The notes under the pieces are model-generated. The model ran no database searches and was not told where the DNA came from. It saw only the letters and a list, made by a program, of their open reading frames with translations. Positions 27,825 to 35,707 of a stretch of 64,000 nucleotides of DNA are shown here, piece after piece. The stretch is from Ruegeria sp. ANG-R (GTDB taxonomy: Bacteria; Pseudomonadota; Alphaproteobacteria; Rhodobacterales; Rhodobacteraceae): positions 248,001 through 312,000 of the forward strand of contig NZ_JWLJ01000003.1 of the NCBI RefSeq assembly GCF_000813985.1, given 5' to 3'. How positions within the stretch are numbered: position 1 is the first letter of the stretch; the number at the start of each line of letters is the position of its first letter. The position numbers were made by a program, and so were the translations under genes.

Positions 27825-29057
27825 TTAAGCGGCTTCAGCATCGCTGCTGCCCAGGCTGTGAAGCGATTGAGCCAATTTGGCAATTTCCCGGCGCAGCGGG
27901 TTCTTGGCCGCCGAATTGGCGAGCGGTAAACCGTGATCACCGCTTTGCATGACCGGTTTGCCACCGTCGGGCAGAAGCAGATCGATCGAAATCCCGAGGC
28001 TTTCGCCCATGCGCTTAACCCGGCTCTTGCCGTTGAGATCGGTGAATTTCGGAGCCCTGTTCATGGCAAACCGCAACTTGTTGAAGGGCAATTCCTCGGC
28101 CTGCAACGCGCGCTTGAGACGCAGAGCGTTCTGGGCTGATCGCATATCCAGTTCGATCAGTGCAAAATACACATGCGCAGCCTGCAAAACCGTCTCGGAC
28201 CAGTGAACAAGTGTTTTTGGCATGTCGATAACGACATAATCAAAGTTCGCGCGCGCAGTGTCGATCACGCGCTGGATGTCTTCCGGGGTGATGATGTCCA
28301 GCGGCACCATGTCGGATGGCGCTGTCAGAACCTGCAGTTTCTCTTCAAACGTCTGCAGTGCCTGCCCGAAGGATTCTTCGTCCATGGAATCCGTGTCCGA
28401 GAGCATCTCAAAGACAGCTTCATGGCGCGGTAAATCCAGATAGGTCGAGACGGTGCCATATTGCAGGTCCAGATCGATCAAGCACACTTTGGGTGTTTCT
28501 TTGGCGGATACGGTTGCAAGCTCCCAGGCCAGATTGACGGCCATGGTGGTCGAGCCAACGCCGCCTGCCAGGCCCTGAACAACAAAAAGCGCCCCTTCTT
28601 TCGACGCGCCGTTGATCGAGGACGGTGCCGCCTGAGGCGCCATAACCGGATCGGGTTGATTCATCCGGTCGATAGCTTCCTGTAATTCACCTTCGGGCAG
28701 CGGGTAGGGAACAAACTCATCCGCGCCTTTGCGCAGCAGCTGATGCAGCGCGGCCGGAGTTACGTCTTCTGCGATCAGAACGACCTTGATACCTTTTTCT
28801 TTAGCCTGAGTGATGATTTCACCCATCAGCGTCAGATTGTCTTCATCATCGCCATCCAATGCCAAAGCTACGAATTGCAGCGACCCGGCTTCCGGCTGGG
28901 TGAAGAAAGCCAACGCTTCGGCAAAGCCAAGATCGCCCCAGCGCTCACCCAGCGCTACCTCCATATCCTCGATCAACAGATCGAAGTTCTGGACGTCCCG
29001 GCTGATGGTGCAAGCCAGAATGCTGTTGTTTTCGTCCTGCGGTGTCGCGCTCGTCAT
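27825..29057 (-). CDS. tadZ: Pilus polar-localisation ATPase TadZ/CpaE
   Basis: TadZ/CpaE places the Tad machine, often at a pole. The 410 residues contain a receiver-like N-terminal domain (about 15-125, LMGEIITQAKEKGIKVVLIA) and a ParA/MinD-type ATPase domain from about 150. The P-loop reads GLAGGVGSTT: both the signature Lys and the catalytic P-loop Lys of standard MinD proteins are replaced, a deviation known in this family. ATG 29057 has GAGG about ten bases upstream. A 201-base gap behind it, holding short repeats of the type TTGGGCG and CCAATTG, may carry a promoter for the tadZ-to-cpaA block. Confidence 0.92.
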   Translation of the reverse strand: MTSATPQDENNSILACTISRDVQNFDLLIEDMEVALGERWGDLGFAEALAFFTQPEAGSLQFVALALDGDDEDNLTLMGEIITQAKEKGIKVVLIAEDVTPAALHQLLRKGADEFVPYPLPEGELQEAIDRMNQPDPVMAPQAAPSSINGASKEGALFVVQGLAGGVGSTTMAVNLAWELATVSAKETPKVCLIDLDLQYGTVSTYLDLPRHEAVFEMLSDTDSMDEESFGQALQTFEEKLQVLTAPSDMVPLDIITPEDIQRVIDTARANFDYVVIDMPKTLVHWSETVLQAAHVYFALIELDMRSAQNALRLKRALQAEELPFNKLRFAMNRAPKFTDLNGKSRVKRMGESLGISIDLLLPDGGKPVMQSGDHGLPLANSAAKNPLRREIAKLAQSLHSLGSSDAEAA

Positions 29058-29258
29058 TAACACAATCCTCATCGAGAGGGCTGAGCAAACCATTTGAACG
29101 CTTGAAGGGTCAGTTCTGGAATGCTGTCGCCCGATGCGGTCAATTTTGGCCGCAGGTCACCCAATTGTTCACAAGATCGCTTGGAAGTTGGGCGAGAATT
29201 GGGCGCAAAAGAACCAATTGTAGGGAAATGGGCGACAATGCCGCCCAACCCCTTATTA

Positions 29259-29882
29259 TTATTCGCCGCCGCTAGCGTCCTCTTGCCTCTGGACATAGCT
29301 TCGTGGAATCGCACTTGAGATATACTCGCGATAAATCACTTCAGCGTACTTACCATCCAAGACGTTTGGATGACGGTCAACAAATCCCGATACCTCTGTA
29401 ACCGTGCGTCGGTTGCGCCGATCACGATCCGGAGTGTCGATTAGCGGTCTGGATTTGCCGAAGGACACAACAGATTCTAACCGTGAACGCGATATGCCTT
29501 GTCGCGTCAGGAAGGCAACGGCGGCGTTTGCACGGCGCTGTCCCAATCGCTTATTATAAGCGTCAGATCCGACTTCGTCAGTATGGCCGTAAACACGGAA
29601 GCGTGCCTCAGGGAACCGTTTGATCCAGGCAGCCTGCTGCAGCAGAATACGTTGTGCCGATGCGTCCAGTTGGGCGCTATCAAATGCAAAGTTAATCTGC
29701 GTCGGCACCTCGGCAGCGAAACGCCGCGCGAGAATTTGGCCATACGTCAACTCTCCATTCATCACCTGAATGTTGTTCAAGGTTGCGTTGCCGAATGTGC
29801 CCTGATCGATTTCGTATCCGGCTTCACGCGTGCAGCCGGCGACAGTAACCGAAAGACCCAGTGCGATGATCCACTTCTCCAT
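29259..29882 (-). CDS. OmpA-family lipoprotein of the tad locus
   Basis: This 207-residue exported protein has a lipoprotein signal with lipobox VAGC (Cys17 from ATG 29882, which follows GAGAGGA). The OmpA C-like peptidoglycan-binding domain spans about 60-160 (INFAFDSAQLD, YGHTDEVGSDAYNKRLGQRRA, RNRRTVTEV), followed by about 45 residues of unknown type. It sits between cpaC and tadZ, 17 bases after cpaC. A role in fixing the secretin to the cell wall is plausible; this is inference from position. Confidence 0.88.
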   Translation of the reverse strand: MEKWIIALGLSVTVAGCTREAGYEIDQGTFGNATLNNIQVMNGELTYGQILARRFAAEVPTQINFAFDSAQLDASAQRILLQQAAWIKRFPEARFRVYGHTDEVGSDAYNKRLGQRRANAAVAFLTRQGISRSRLESVVSFGKSRPLIDTPDRDRRNRRTVTEVSGFVDRHPNVLDGKYAEVIYREYISSAIPRSYVQRQEDASGGE

Positions 29883-29899
29883 TGGTTCTATCCTCTCTA

Positions 29900-31306
29900 T
29901 CAATCCAGGACATAGCCGTAAGATGTGCCAAAATCCTGCTTGGCAACTTCCGAGGCCGCTCCATTGCCTGCGCGTTCGGTTCGCGAGACCTTACCGTTCA
30001 CGAACAGGTCGAATTCACTGGGGGGCTTTACTCGGTCGGTTGGCAAGGCGAGCGCTTCGCCACGTGTGGGCGATACCAGATGCGCGGTGATAATGATGAT
30101 CAATTCGCTCTGCTCACGCTGGTATTGCGCACTTCTGAACAGGGCTCCCAGTACAGGTACATCGCCGAGCCAAGGAACCTGGCTATTCAGATCCGTGAAG
30201 TCATCCTGAATCAAACCGGCAATTGCAAAGCTCTCACCATCGCGGAGCTCGATGGTTGTGCGGGTTTGGCGGGTGATGAAGCTAGGAACATTGTCACCGT
30301 TGATTGTGAAGTTTGCACTTTGGTCGATGCTCGAAACTGATGCACCCAATTCCAGATTGATCAGGTTGCCATCGACAACACGAGGAACAAACAAGAGTTG
30401 TACACCAAATTGGCGGTACTCAATGGCAACAACCCCGTCGCCCTGTGGCACAGGGATTGGCACTTCGCCGCCAGCCAGAAACTCGGCTTCTTGGCCTGAC
30501 AAGGCTGAAAGATTGGGTTCAGCCAGGCTGCGGACGAGGCCTTTAGTTTCAAGAGCTTCCAGCAGCAGGCGAACTTGCGTCGAACCCGCGCCAAACCCAA
30601 ACAGGATAGCGCCTGTATTCGTTTGAACAAACGGGATATTGTTCCCAATGGCGTTGTTCAGAGCGCCCTGGTTGTTTAAGGTATTGAAACCGGCGGTCGT
30701 ATCGCCACCGCCAAAACCCAACGATGCCGACAAGTTCTTGGCAACAGAGCGGTTCATTTCAGCGAAACGAACTTTAAGCATTACTTGCTGTACGCCACCG
30801 ACGTTCATCAGGTTCGACACACGTTCAGGTGCATACCGTTCCGCCAATTCGAGCGCGCGCGCGAGTTTGGCGCTGCTGGAAACGGTGCCAGACAAGACGA
30901 TACCATCGTTGGCAGTTCGCACCTCGATTCGTTCGTTAGGAAGAATCTGGCGCAGCCGTTCCTTGAATTCCGTAACATCCGGAGAGACACGTACGCGCAC
31001 ATTGGTAATCAAGTTACCTGCGCCGTCGAACATCGTCAGAGTAGTCGTCCCCGGGGCACGACCAAGCACGTAGATGGTGCGGTCCGACAATGTCGAGATA
31101 TCCGCAATGCCAGCATTGGCGATACTGATGTCGGCGAACGGCTGCTCGCTTTCCACCACAATTGCGCGGTTTACAGGAACATCCAGCGATTCTGATGTTC
31201 CCTTTTTTACCACGCGAAGATTTTCAGCCCAAGCGGCATCGCCGATTGGGCTCATAACAAGCGTCAACCCCAATAGGGTTGCGCTGATCCAGGAATGTAT
31301 TGTCAT
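29900..31306 (-). CDS. cpaC: Flp pilus outer-membrane secretin CpaC/RcpA
   Basis: CpaC forms the outer-membrane pore for the Flp pilus. The 468 residues begin with a signal peptide (about 1-27, ending DAAWA). A pilus-specific N-domain (VVVESEQPFADISIANAGIA in part), a BON-like segment (RTANDGIVLSGTVSSSAKLA) and the secretin domain follow, with the signature VPWLGDVPVLGALFRS near residue 405. The start ATG 31306 lies behind GAGAGGCAGGT. It is separated from cpaB by a terminator, unlike most tad loci. Confidence 0.95.
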   Translation of the reverse strand: MTIHSWISATLLGLTLVMSPIGDAAWAENLRVVKKGTSESLDVPVNRAIVVESEQPFADISIANAGIADISTLSDRTIYVLGRAPGTTTLTMFDGAGNLITNVRVRVSPDVTEFKERLRQILPNERIEVRTANDGIVLSGTVSSSAKLARALELAERYAPERVSNLMNVGGVQQVMLKVRFAEMNRSVAKNLSASLGFGGGDTTAGFNTLNNQGALNNAIGNNIPFVQTNTGAILFGFGAGSTQVRLLLEALETKGLVRSLAEPNLSALSGQEAEFLAGGEVPIPVPQGDGVVAIEYRQFGVQLLFVPRVVDGNLINLELGASVSSIDQSANFTINGDNVPSFITRQTRTTIELRDGESFAIAGLIQDDFTDLNSQVPWLGDVPVLGALFRSAQYQREQSELIIIITAHLVSPTRGEALALPTDRVKPPSEFDLFVNGKVSRTERAGNGAASEVAKQDFGTSYGYVLD

Positions 31307-31452
31307 GTGACCTGCCTCTCCGATCACCACTCGATTTTTTTTTGGGTCTTATGCCCTATGCTTTGGAACCCTGCTCCAAAACCAGATTTATTGCAATAAT
31401 CAATGGTTTCTGGAATTTTCCTTATGTGGATTATTCGCAACAACACAAAAAG

Positions 31453-31479
31453 AAAGACCGCGCGGACTGCGCGGCCTTT
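31453..31479 (-). terminator. Intrinsic terminator between cpaB and cpaC
   Basis: CCGCGC (31458-31463) pairs with GCGCGG (31469-31474) around a 5-base loop. The stem is extended past one mismatch by AAAG/CTTT. Read on the - strand, TCTTTCTTTTTG follows, so it should stop transcripts leaving cpaB. It lies 25 bases past the cpaB stop and would leave cpaC dependent on read-through or its own promoter in the 150 bases beyond. Confidence 0.8.
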
Positions 31480-31503
31480 CCATTATAAAGGTATGAATTG
31501 TCG

Positions 31504-32385
31504 TTAGTTTGTGCAGGGAATTGGGGTTTCTACAGTCTCGCCGCCCCGACGCGTTCGGATGGTGCAGACCTTCTTTTCCGCTACGACAGGAGCCGGTGCT
31601 CGCTCTACAATTCCTAAAAGCGACTGCTGATCGATCTCAACCACCTCAGCCACTTCGTCGTCTTGCGCACCTACCAGTGCCAGTGACATGCGTCCCGTGT
31701 TCTGGGCCTGAGCCAAAGCGGCAATTTGCTGCGGTGTTGCCGCGACTGTAACTGTACGGGCAATGGTTGTGCCAGTCACATCCAGCCCTGCAGTCTGGTC
31801 AACGGCGACCAATTCGATGTTTGTCAGCACGAGGCGAGTTATTTCGCCGCGTCCGGATTCGCTGGTTCCGCGCAAGGAGCCAGTCCAATAAACATCCACT
31901 GTGTCGCCTGGGCGAAGGAAGCCTGACACCCCGGACGCCACGTCGACGCTGATAGCAAAGGCGCGCATACCCTTGGGCAGCTGTGATCTGAGGCCCGCTG
32001 TCTCACCTGGGCTAGTGACTTTGACTTCCATTATGGCTTCGTCTTTCTCCATCGCTCGGAGGACGAACCGTTCATTGTTTTTGATGTCTGGGAAAAGGAC
32101 GGCGGCATCCGCAAAGGTGCCTTCCGGAATAGCGTTTTCCGGCCATTGTACAACGCGAATATCATCCGGGTACAATCGTTCACCATATTTTAGTGAACGA
32201 TTTGAAACCAATACGTCTACGGTCGGAATCAAGCCCGCCTTCGCATTAGCCAACGCTTCTTCACGCAACTTTCGTTCCTGCGCAAGTTTGGCCTGATTAT
32301 CAGTGATGTACTCGCGTGCCATATAGACAGCACCACCGGCTAGGGCGACCCCGATGATAAGAACAAGTCCAAAAACAGCTCGCAT
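31504..32385 (-). CDS. cpaB: Flp pilus assembly protein CpaB/RcpC
   Basis: CpaB is a periplasmic, membrane-anchored partner of the CpaC secretin. The 293 residues have an N-terminal anchor (about 4-22), a coiled region (KLAQERKLREEALANAKAG), a SAF domain (about 55-120, VLVSNRSLKYGERLYPDDIR), and an RcpC-type domain to about 245. Two Cys lie near the C-terminus (VCTIRTRR and IPCTN). The start has AGAGGAAC just upstream. It is preceded by the two pilin genes and followed by a terminator. Confidence 0.92.
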   Translation of the reverse strand: MRAVFGLVLIIGVALAGGAVYMAREYITDNQAKLAQERKLREEALANAKAGLIPTVDVLVSNRSLKYGERLYPDDIRVVQWPENAIPEGTFADAAVLFPDIKNNERFVLRAMEKDEAIMEVKVTSPGETAGLRSQLPKGMRAFAISVDVASGVSGFLRPGDTVDVYWTGSLRGTSESGRGEITRLVLTNIELVAVDQTAGLDVTGTTIARTVTVAATPQQIAALAQAQNTGRMSLALVGAQDDEVAEVVEIDQQSLLGIVERAPAPVVAEKKVCTIRTRRGGETVETPIPCTN

Positions 32386-32550
32386 TTGTTCCTCTTTTTC
32401 TTCTTAAGACCATGACTCATAGCGTCACGGTGATTCAGCGTCCAAGATATTTTGGAATTGTGTCGAAAAAGCGGACAATCCGTCTACTATTCCTTAAAAA
32501 GGTGCATTGGTGCTGGATGATGGAAGTAGTAAGGCCCGCTAAGTGTTATC

Positions 32551-32733
32551 TTAGTCAAATTCGATTTCTTCGACCTCGACATTAACGATTGGTTGTCCAG
32601 CGTCCTGGAGTGACTGACTTAAGAAGAAATAAACTGTTGCAGAAAGGCCTGTGATAACAGCCGTCAGAACGACCCAGTCTGCCGCAACTGCGCCAGTTTC
32701 ATCAGTTTTGAAACTATTTAACCTATTCAACAT
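32551..32733 (-). CDS. Flp-type pilin, minor or alternative form
   Basis: This 60-residue pilin is paralogous to its neighbour. A short charged leader (to Gly14) precedes the hydrophobic helix (AVAADWVVLTAVITGLSATV). Cleavage by CpaA after Gly14 would put Asp at +5 and Trp at +6. The C-terminal end is strikingly acidic (VEVEEIEFD), unlike the Ser/Thr-rich end of the other pilin. I chose ATG 32733 because it aligns with the other pilin's start; ATG 32793 (AGGG upstream) would add 20 unusual residues. It may be a minor or competing subunit. Confidence 0.8.
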   Translation of the reverse strand: MLNRLNSFKTDETGAVAADWVVLTAVITGLSATVYFFLSQSLQDAGQPIVNVEVEEIEFD

Positions 32734-32825
32734 TGTGCTACACCGGATTAATCTTGATTGAAACAAAAGGGCCACGCCTTTGAATAAAGACATGGCCCTA
32801 ATTGTTACAATAAACCGACTAAGGC

Positions 32826-33023
32826 TTAGTTGTTGGTGCTTGGCAGAGTCACTGTTGCAGAGCCCAGAGCGTCATTGATGGTGCCCGCCAGGCTGCTAGC
32901 GCCCGAATGAATCTGGTTGTAAGCAACAGCGGCCAGGCCAACAACGGCTGCGGTCAGAACGACCCAGTCTACAGTTACGGCGCCGTCTTCGTCTTTGCGG
33001 AAGTTCTTGATGAACTTGATCAT
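32826..33023 (-). CDS. flp: Flp-type major pilin
   Basis: This 65-residue Flp pilin has leader MIKFIKNFRKDEDG, presumed cleavage after Gly14, then the helix AVTVDWVVLTAAVVGLAAVA. Mature position +5 is Asp and +6 Trp, where textbook Flp pilins have Glu and Tyr. The C-terminus is Ser/Thr/Asn-rich. The ribosome site AGGAGGG seven bases from the ATG is the strongest in the locus, which suggests the major subunit. It is first in the - strand order of the tad genes. Confidence 0.9.
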   Translation of the reverse strand: MIKFIKNFRKDEDGAVTVDWVVLTAAVVGLAAVAYNQIHSGASSLAGTINDALGSATVTLPSTNN

Positions 33024-33375
33024 GTTACGTCCCTCCTAAAGGATCAAAAAGTAATTAACCTCGGCGTCTTTCAGAGCTTTCTCTCTCAGTCCGCTCCCGA
33101 TCGTCTCGGTATGGATATATGTTTGCCCCTTGTGCGTGGCAGGAATTGGGCCAAACCTCATTTTTTTTACGTAGAGCTTAATTTTTTGTTGAGAATTATT
33201 GTAACTAACTGATTGTAAATGAAAAAAATGAACTCTTTTTCTGCTGCGCAAGTGACGTGCGATGCAAAATAGCGGCAAATGAGGCGAAATTGCCCCATTT
33301 CACTTTGTTTTTCTGGTGTTGCAGGCGGTTATGATGTTCAAAATGCTTCAAAAGATAAGAAATCGAGGCAGGCAA
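33024..33375. promoter_or_regulatory. AT-rich divergent region upstream of flp
   Basis: This 352-base gap between the divergent pilin gene and the lytic transglycosylase gene is clearly richer in A and T than its surroundings (notably 33155-33245, with runs of T and A). It should contain the flp promoter. I could not settle on a -35/-10 pair and saw no TTAA-N7-TTAA (CtrA-type) site. An antisense frame at 33036-33278 has no ribosome site and is probably not a gene. Confidence 0.5.
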
Positions 33376-34242
33376 ATGCATTTCCGGGACGCAGTCTTTT
33401 GTGCTGGTGCGGTGGCGTTTCTGTTGTCGGGCACGATTCCAGTGTCCGCAACCGAGACAGAGCCGCGTGGGGTCTATAAGCGTATCAAAGCCCCCAAACC
33501 GGGCGCACGTCCGCGTGTGACGATTCAGATCACGCCCGAGCAACACGCGGCATCGCCGTCTGCACCCAGCACGGGTGCCAAGTTGGAGGCACCCGAGATC
33601 ATCACCCGCGCAAAAGTACCGCCGTCGAACCCGCCGAAGATAGCCGGGGCCGACAAGCCAGTTGGTTCCTACAAAGCGTTCTGGAGCCGGGTATCCCCCG
33701 ATCTGGCGCAGGCGAATGCAGGGCGGCTTAGAGACGCGGTTCAGGCGTTGACCGCGACGGGAGTTGCCTCTCCACGTCTGCAAGCGCTGCAAGACATCGC
33801 AGATCAACGCGGAGTGGACATTCTGCGCTCGACAGTGGGCACCAACGTCTCGCCTGCTCTGGTGCTGGCCGTAATCTCGGTGGAATCGGCCGGAAAGACC
33901 GAGGCTGTAAGCTCTGCCGGGGCGCAGGGGTTGATGCAGTTGATGCCAGCGACGGCGCGGCGCTTTGGCGTTGAGGACAGCCTGAGGCCAGAGCAGAACA
34001 TCGAAGGCGGGGTTAAATACCTGCATTGGCTGATGGAGGAATTCGAGAGTGACCCGATCCTCGTGCTCGCAGGTTACAATGCAGGTGAGGGGGCCGTGCA
34101 CAAACACAGCGGAGTCCCACCCTATGCCGAGACCCGAGACTATGTTCCCAAAGTCCTTGCGGCGTTTCAGGTCGCAAGCGCGCTTTGTACGACACCACCG
34201 CAGTTCATTTCGGATGCCTGTGTATTCCAGACCTCCAATTGA
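33376..34242 (+). CDS. Lytic transglycosylase, SLT domain
   Basis: This exported peptidoglycan lyase has 288 residues. The signal peptide runs to about residue 27 (VPVSA). A basic Pro-rich linker and a helical region follow, then an SLT domain at about 155-260 with the catalytic Glu in VISVESAG, the AQGLMQLMPATA motif and the AGYNAGEGAV motif. ATG 33376 follows GAGGCAGG closely; ATGs at 33331-33334 are alternatives. Its place next to the flp promoter region makes a role in opening the wall for the pilus possible, but no evidence beyond position supports that. Confidence 0.9.
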   Translation: MHFRDAVFCAGAVAFLLSGTIPVSATETEPRGVYKRIKAPKPGARPRVTIQITPEQHAASPSAPSTGAKLEAPEIITRAKVPPSNPPKIAGADKPVGSYKAFWSRVSPDLAQANAGRLRDAVQALTATGVASPRLQALQDIADQRGVDILRSTVGTNVSPALVLAVISVESAGKTEAVSSAGAQGLMQLMPATARRFGVEDSLRPEQNIEGGVKYLHWLMEEFESDPILVLAGYNAGEGAVHKHSGVPPYAETRDYVPKVLAAFQVASALCTTPPQFISDACVFQTSN

Positions 34243-34244
34243 AG

Positions 34245-34268
34245 GGGGCCCGCCTCATGGCGGGCCTT
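34245..34268. terminator. Hairpin between convergent genes
   Basis: GGCCCGCC (34247-34254) and GGCGGGCC (34259-34266) form a perfect 8-bp stem with a TCAT loop in the 33-base gap between the convergent transglycosylase and scoB genes. T-runs are minimal, so termination strength is uncertain. Confidence 0.6.
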
Positions 34269-34275
34269 GCCCATA

Positions 34276-34902
34276 TCAGTTAACGATCGTCGCCTGAGTC
34301 GCCGCGCGCATGTCGTCTTCGCTGACACCGTCCGCCAGTTCGACAATCTTCAAGCCGCCTTCGACAACGTCCAGCACGCCCAGATTGGTGATGATGCGAT
34401 CAACAACGCCCTGACCGGTCAGTGGCAGGGTGCATTCCTTCAGCACCTTTGAATCGCCATGCTTGTTGGTGTGATCCATTACGACCACCACACGCCCAAC
34501 GCCGGCGACCAAATCCATCGCGCCACCCATGCCTTTGACCAGCTTGCCGGGAATCATCCAGTTGGCCAGATCACCTTTTTCGTCCACTTCCATCGCGCCC
34601 AGAATCGCAGCGGCTATCTTACCGCCCCGGATCATGGCAAATGAGGTGGCGCTGTCGAAATAAGACGTGCGGGACAATTCGGTGATCGTTTGCTTGCCCG
34701 CGTTGATCAGGTCAGCATCCTCTTCGCCTTCAAACGGGAACGGGCCCATGCCCAGCATTCCGTTCTCGGACTGCAGGGTGATGTCCTTGTCACCCACATA
34801 GTTCGCCACCAGCGTCGGAATACCGATGCCGAGGTTCACATACATGCCGTCTTCCAGTTCCTCTGCCGCGCGCGCGGCCATCTGATTGCGGTCCCAGGGC
34901 AT
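34276..34902 (-). CDS. scoB: 3-oxoacid CoA-transferase subunit B
   Basis: This is the catalytic subunit of a two-subunit family I CoA-transferase, which moves CoA from succinyl-CoA to a 3-oxoacid such as acetoacetate. The 208 residues include the catalytic Glu in SENG (about residue 46) and the oxyanion stretch GIGIPTL. The ATG overlaps the scoA stop by one base, with a strong AAGGAGGA site inside scoA. Acetoacetate is the most likely acceptor by family resemblance; 3-oxoadipate cannot be excluded. Confidence 0.93.
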   Translation of the reverse strand: MPWDRNQMAARAAEELEDGMYVNLGIGIPTLVANYVGDKDITLQSENGMLGMGPFPFEGEEDADLINAGKQTITELSRTSYFDSATSFAMIRGGKIAAAILGAMEVDEKGDLANWMIPGKLVKGMGGAMDLVAGVGRVVVVMDHTNKHGDSKVLKECTLPLTGQGVVDRIITNLGVLDVVEGGLKIVELADGVSEDDMRAATQATIVN

Positions 34903-35606
34903 TATGCTTCCTCCTTCTTACGGGTGGTGCGCTGTTCGATACGCTTTTCGTGATTCCCCTGCACAATACGATGCACATAGATACCGGGCAGGTGGATCGA
35001 ATCCGGTTCAAGCGATCCGCGGGGCACGATCTCTTCAACCTCCGCCACACAGATTTTGCCGCAGGTTGCAGCGGGCACGTTGAAGTTGCGGGCGGTCTTA
35101 CGGAACACCAGATTTCCGGTGTCGTCGGCTTTCCAAGCTTTCACAATGGCAAGGTCTGCAAAGATGCCCTCTTCCAGAATATAAGTTTCGCCATTGAACT
35201 CTTTGTGCTCTTTGCCGTCGGCAATCACGGTGCCCACACCAGTTTTAGTGTAGAAGCCCGGAATACCCGCGCCGCCAGCACGCATGCGTTCAGCCAATGT
35301 ACCTTGCGGGTTGAATTCCAGCTCCAGCTCACCGCTCAGATACTGGCGCATGAATTCCGCGTTTTCGCCGACATACGAGCTGATCATCTTCTTGACCTGC
35401 TTGGTCTGCAGCAGAATCCCGATGCCGAAATCATCCACACCCGCGTTGTTTGAAGCAAAGGTCAGGTCCTTGGCACCCGAGGCTTTGATCGCCTCAAGCA
35501 GCATCTCCGGGATACCGCACAGGCCGAACCCGCCTGCCGCGATCAACATGCCATCCGAGATCACCCCATCGAGCGCCTCGGTGGCATTGGCATAGATTTT
35601 CTTCAT
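34902..35606 (-). CDS. scoA: 3-oxoacid CoA-transferase subunit A
   Basis: This is the partner subunit of the CoA-transferase: 234 residues with the CoA-binding pattern [10 protein letters not shown] (about 25-34) and the GAGIPGFYT stretch. ATG 35606 is seven bases behind GGGGGAG; a start at 35627 would add seven residues. It is directly followed by scoB (TAATG overlap). Together they would form an alpha2beta2-type enzyme for ketone-body or polyhydroxybutyrate-derived acetoacetate use. Confidence 0.93.
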   Translation of the reverse strand: MKKIYANATEALDGVISDGMLIAAGGFGLCGIPEMLLEAIKASGAKDLTFASNNAGVDDFGIGILLQTKQVKKMISSYVGENAEFMRQYLSGELELEFNPQGTLAERMRAGGAGIPGFYTKTGVGTVIADGKEHKEFNGETYILEEGIFADLAIVKAWKADDTGNLVFRKTARNFNVPAATCGKICVAEVEEIVPRGSLEPDSIHLPGIYVHRIVQGNHEKRIEQRTTRKKEEA

Positions 35607-35678
35607 GGAAAACTCCCCCAATGACATGGTGTTGGGCCGAGTTGTGCCGCCGCGTCACGGGGAAGTCAATAAAACCGA

Positions 35679-35707
35679 AGGGGTGGTGGTATTTCTACCT
35701 AACCCCT
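35679..35707 (-). terminator. Probable terminator overlapping the topA stop
   Basis: AGGGGT (35679-35684) pairs with ACCCCT (35702-35707), and GGTA (35688-35691) with TACC (35696-35699), around a TTTC loop. Read on the - strand the hairpin begins within the topA stop codon and is followed by TTCGGTTTTA. It would separate topA from scoAB. Confidence 0.55.

Noticed and set aside
33036-33278. 80-codon frame in the AT-rich region upstream of flp
   Set aside because: Composition is mixed, no ribosome site is visible, and it would fill the region that must hold the flp promoter.
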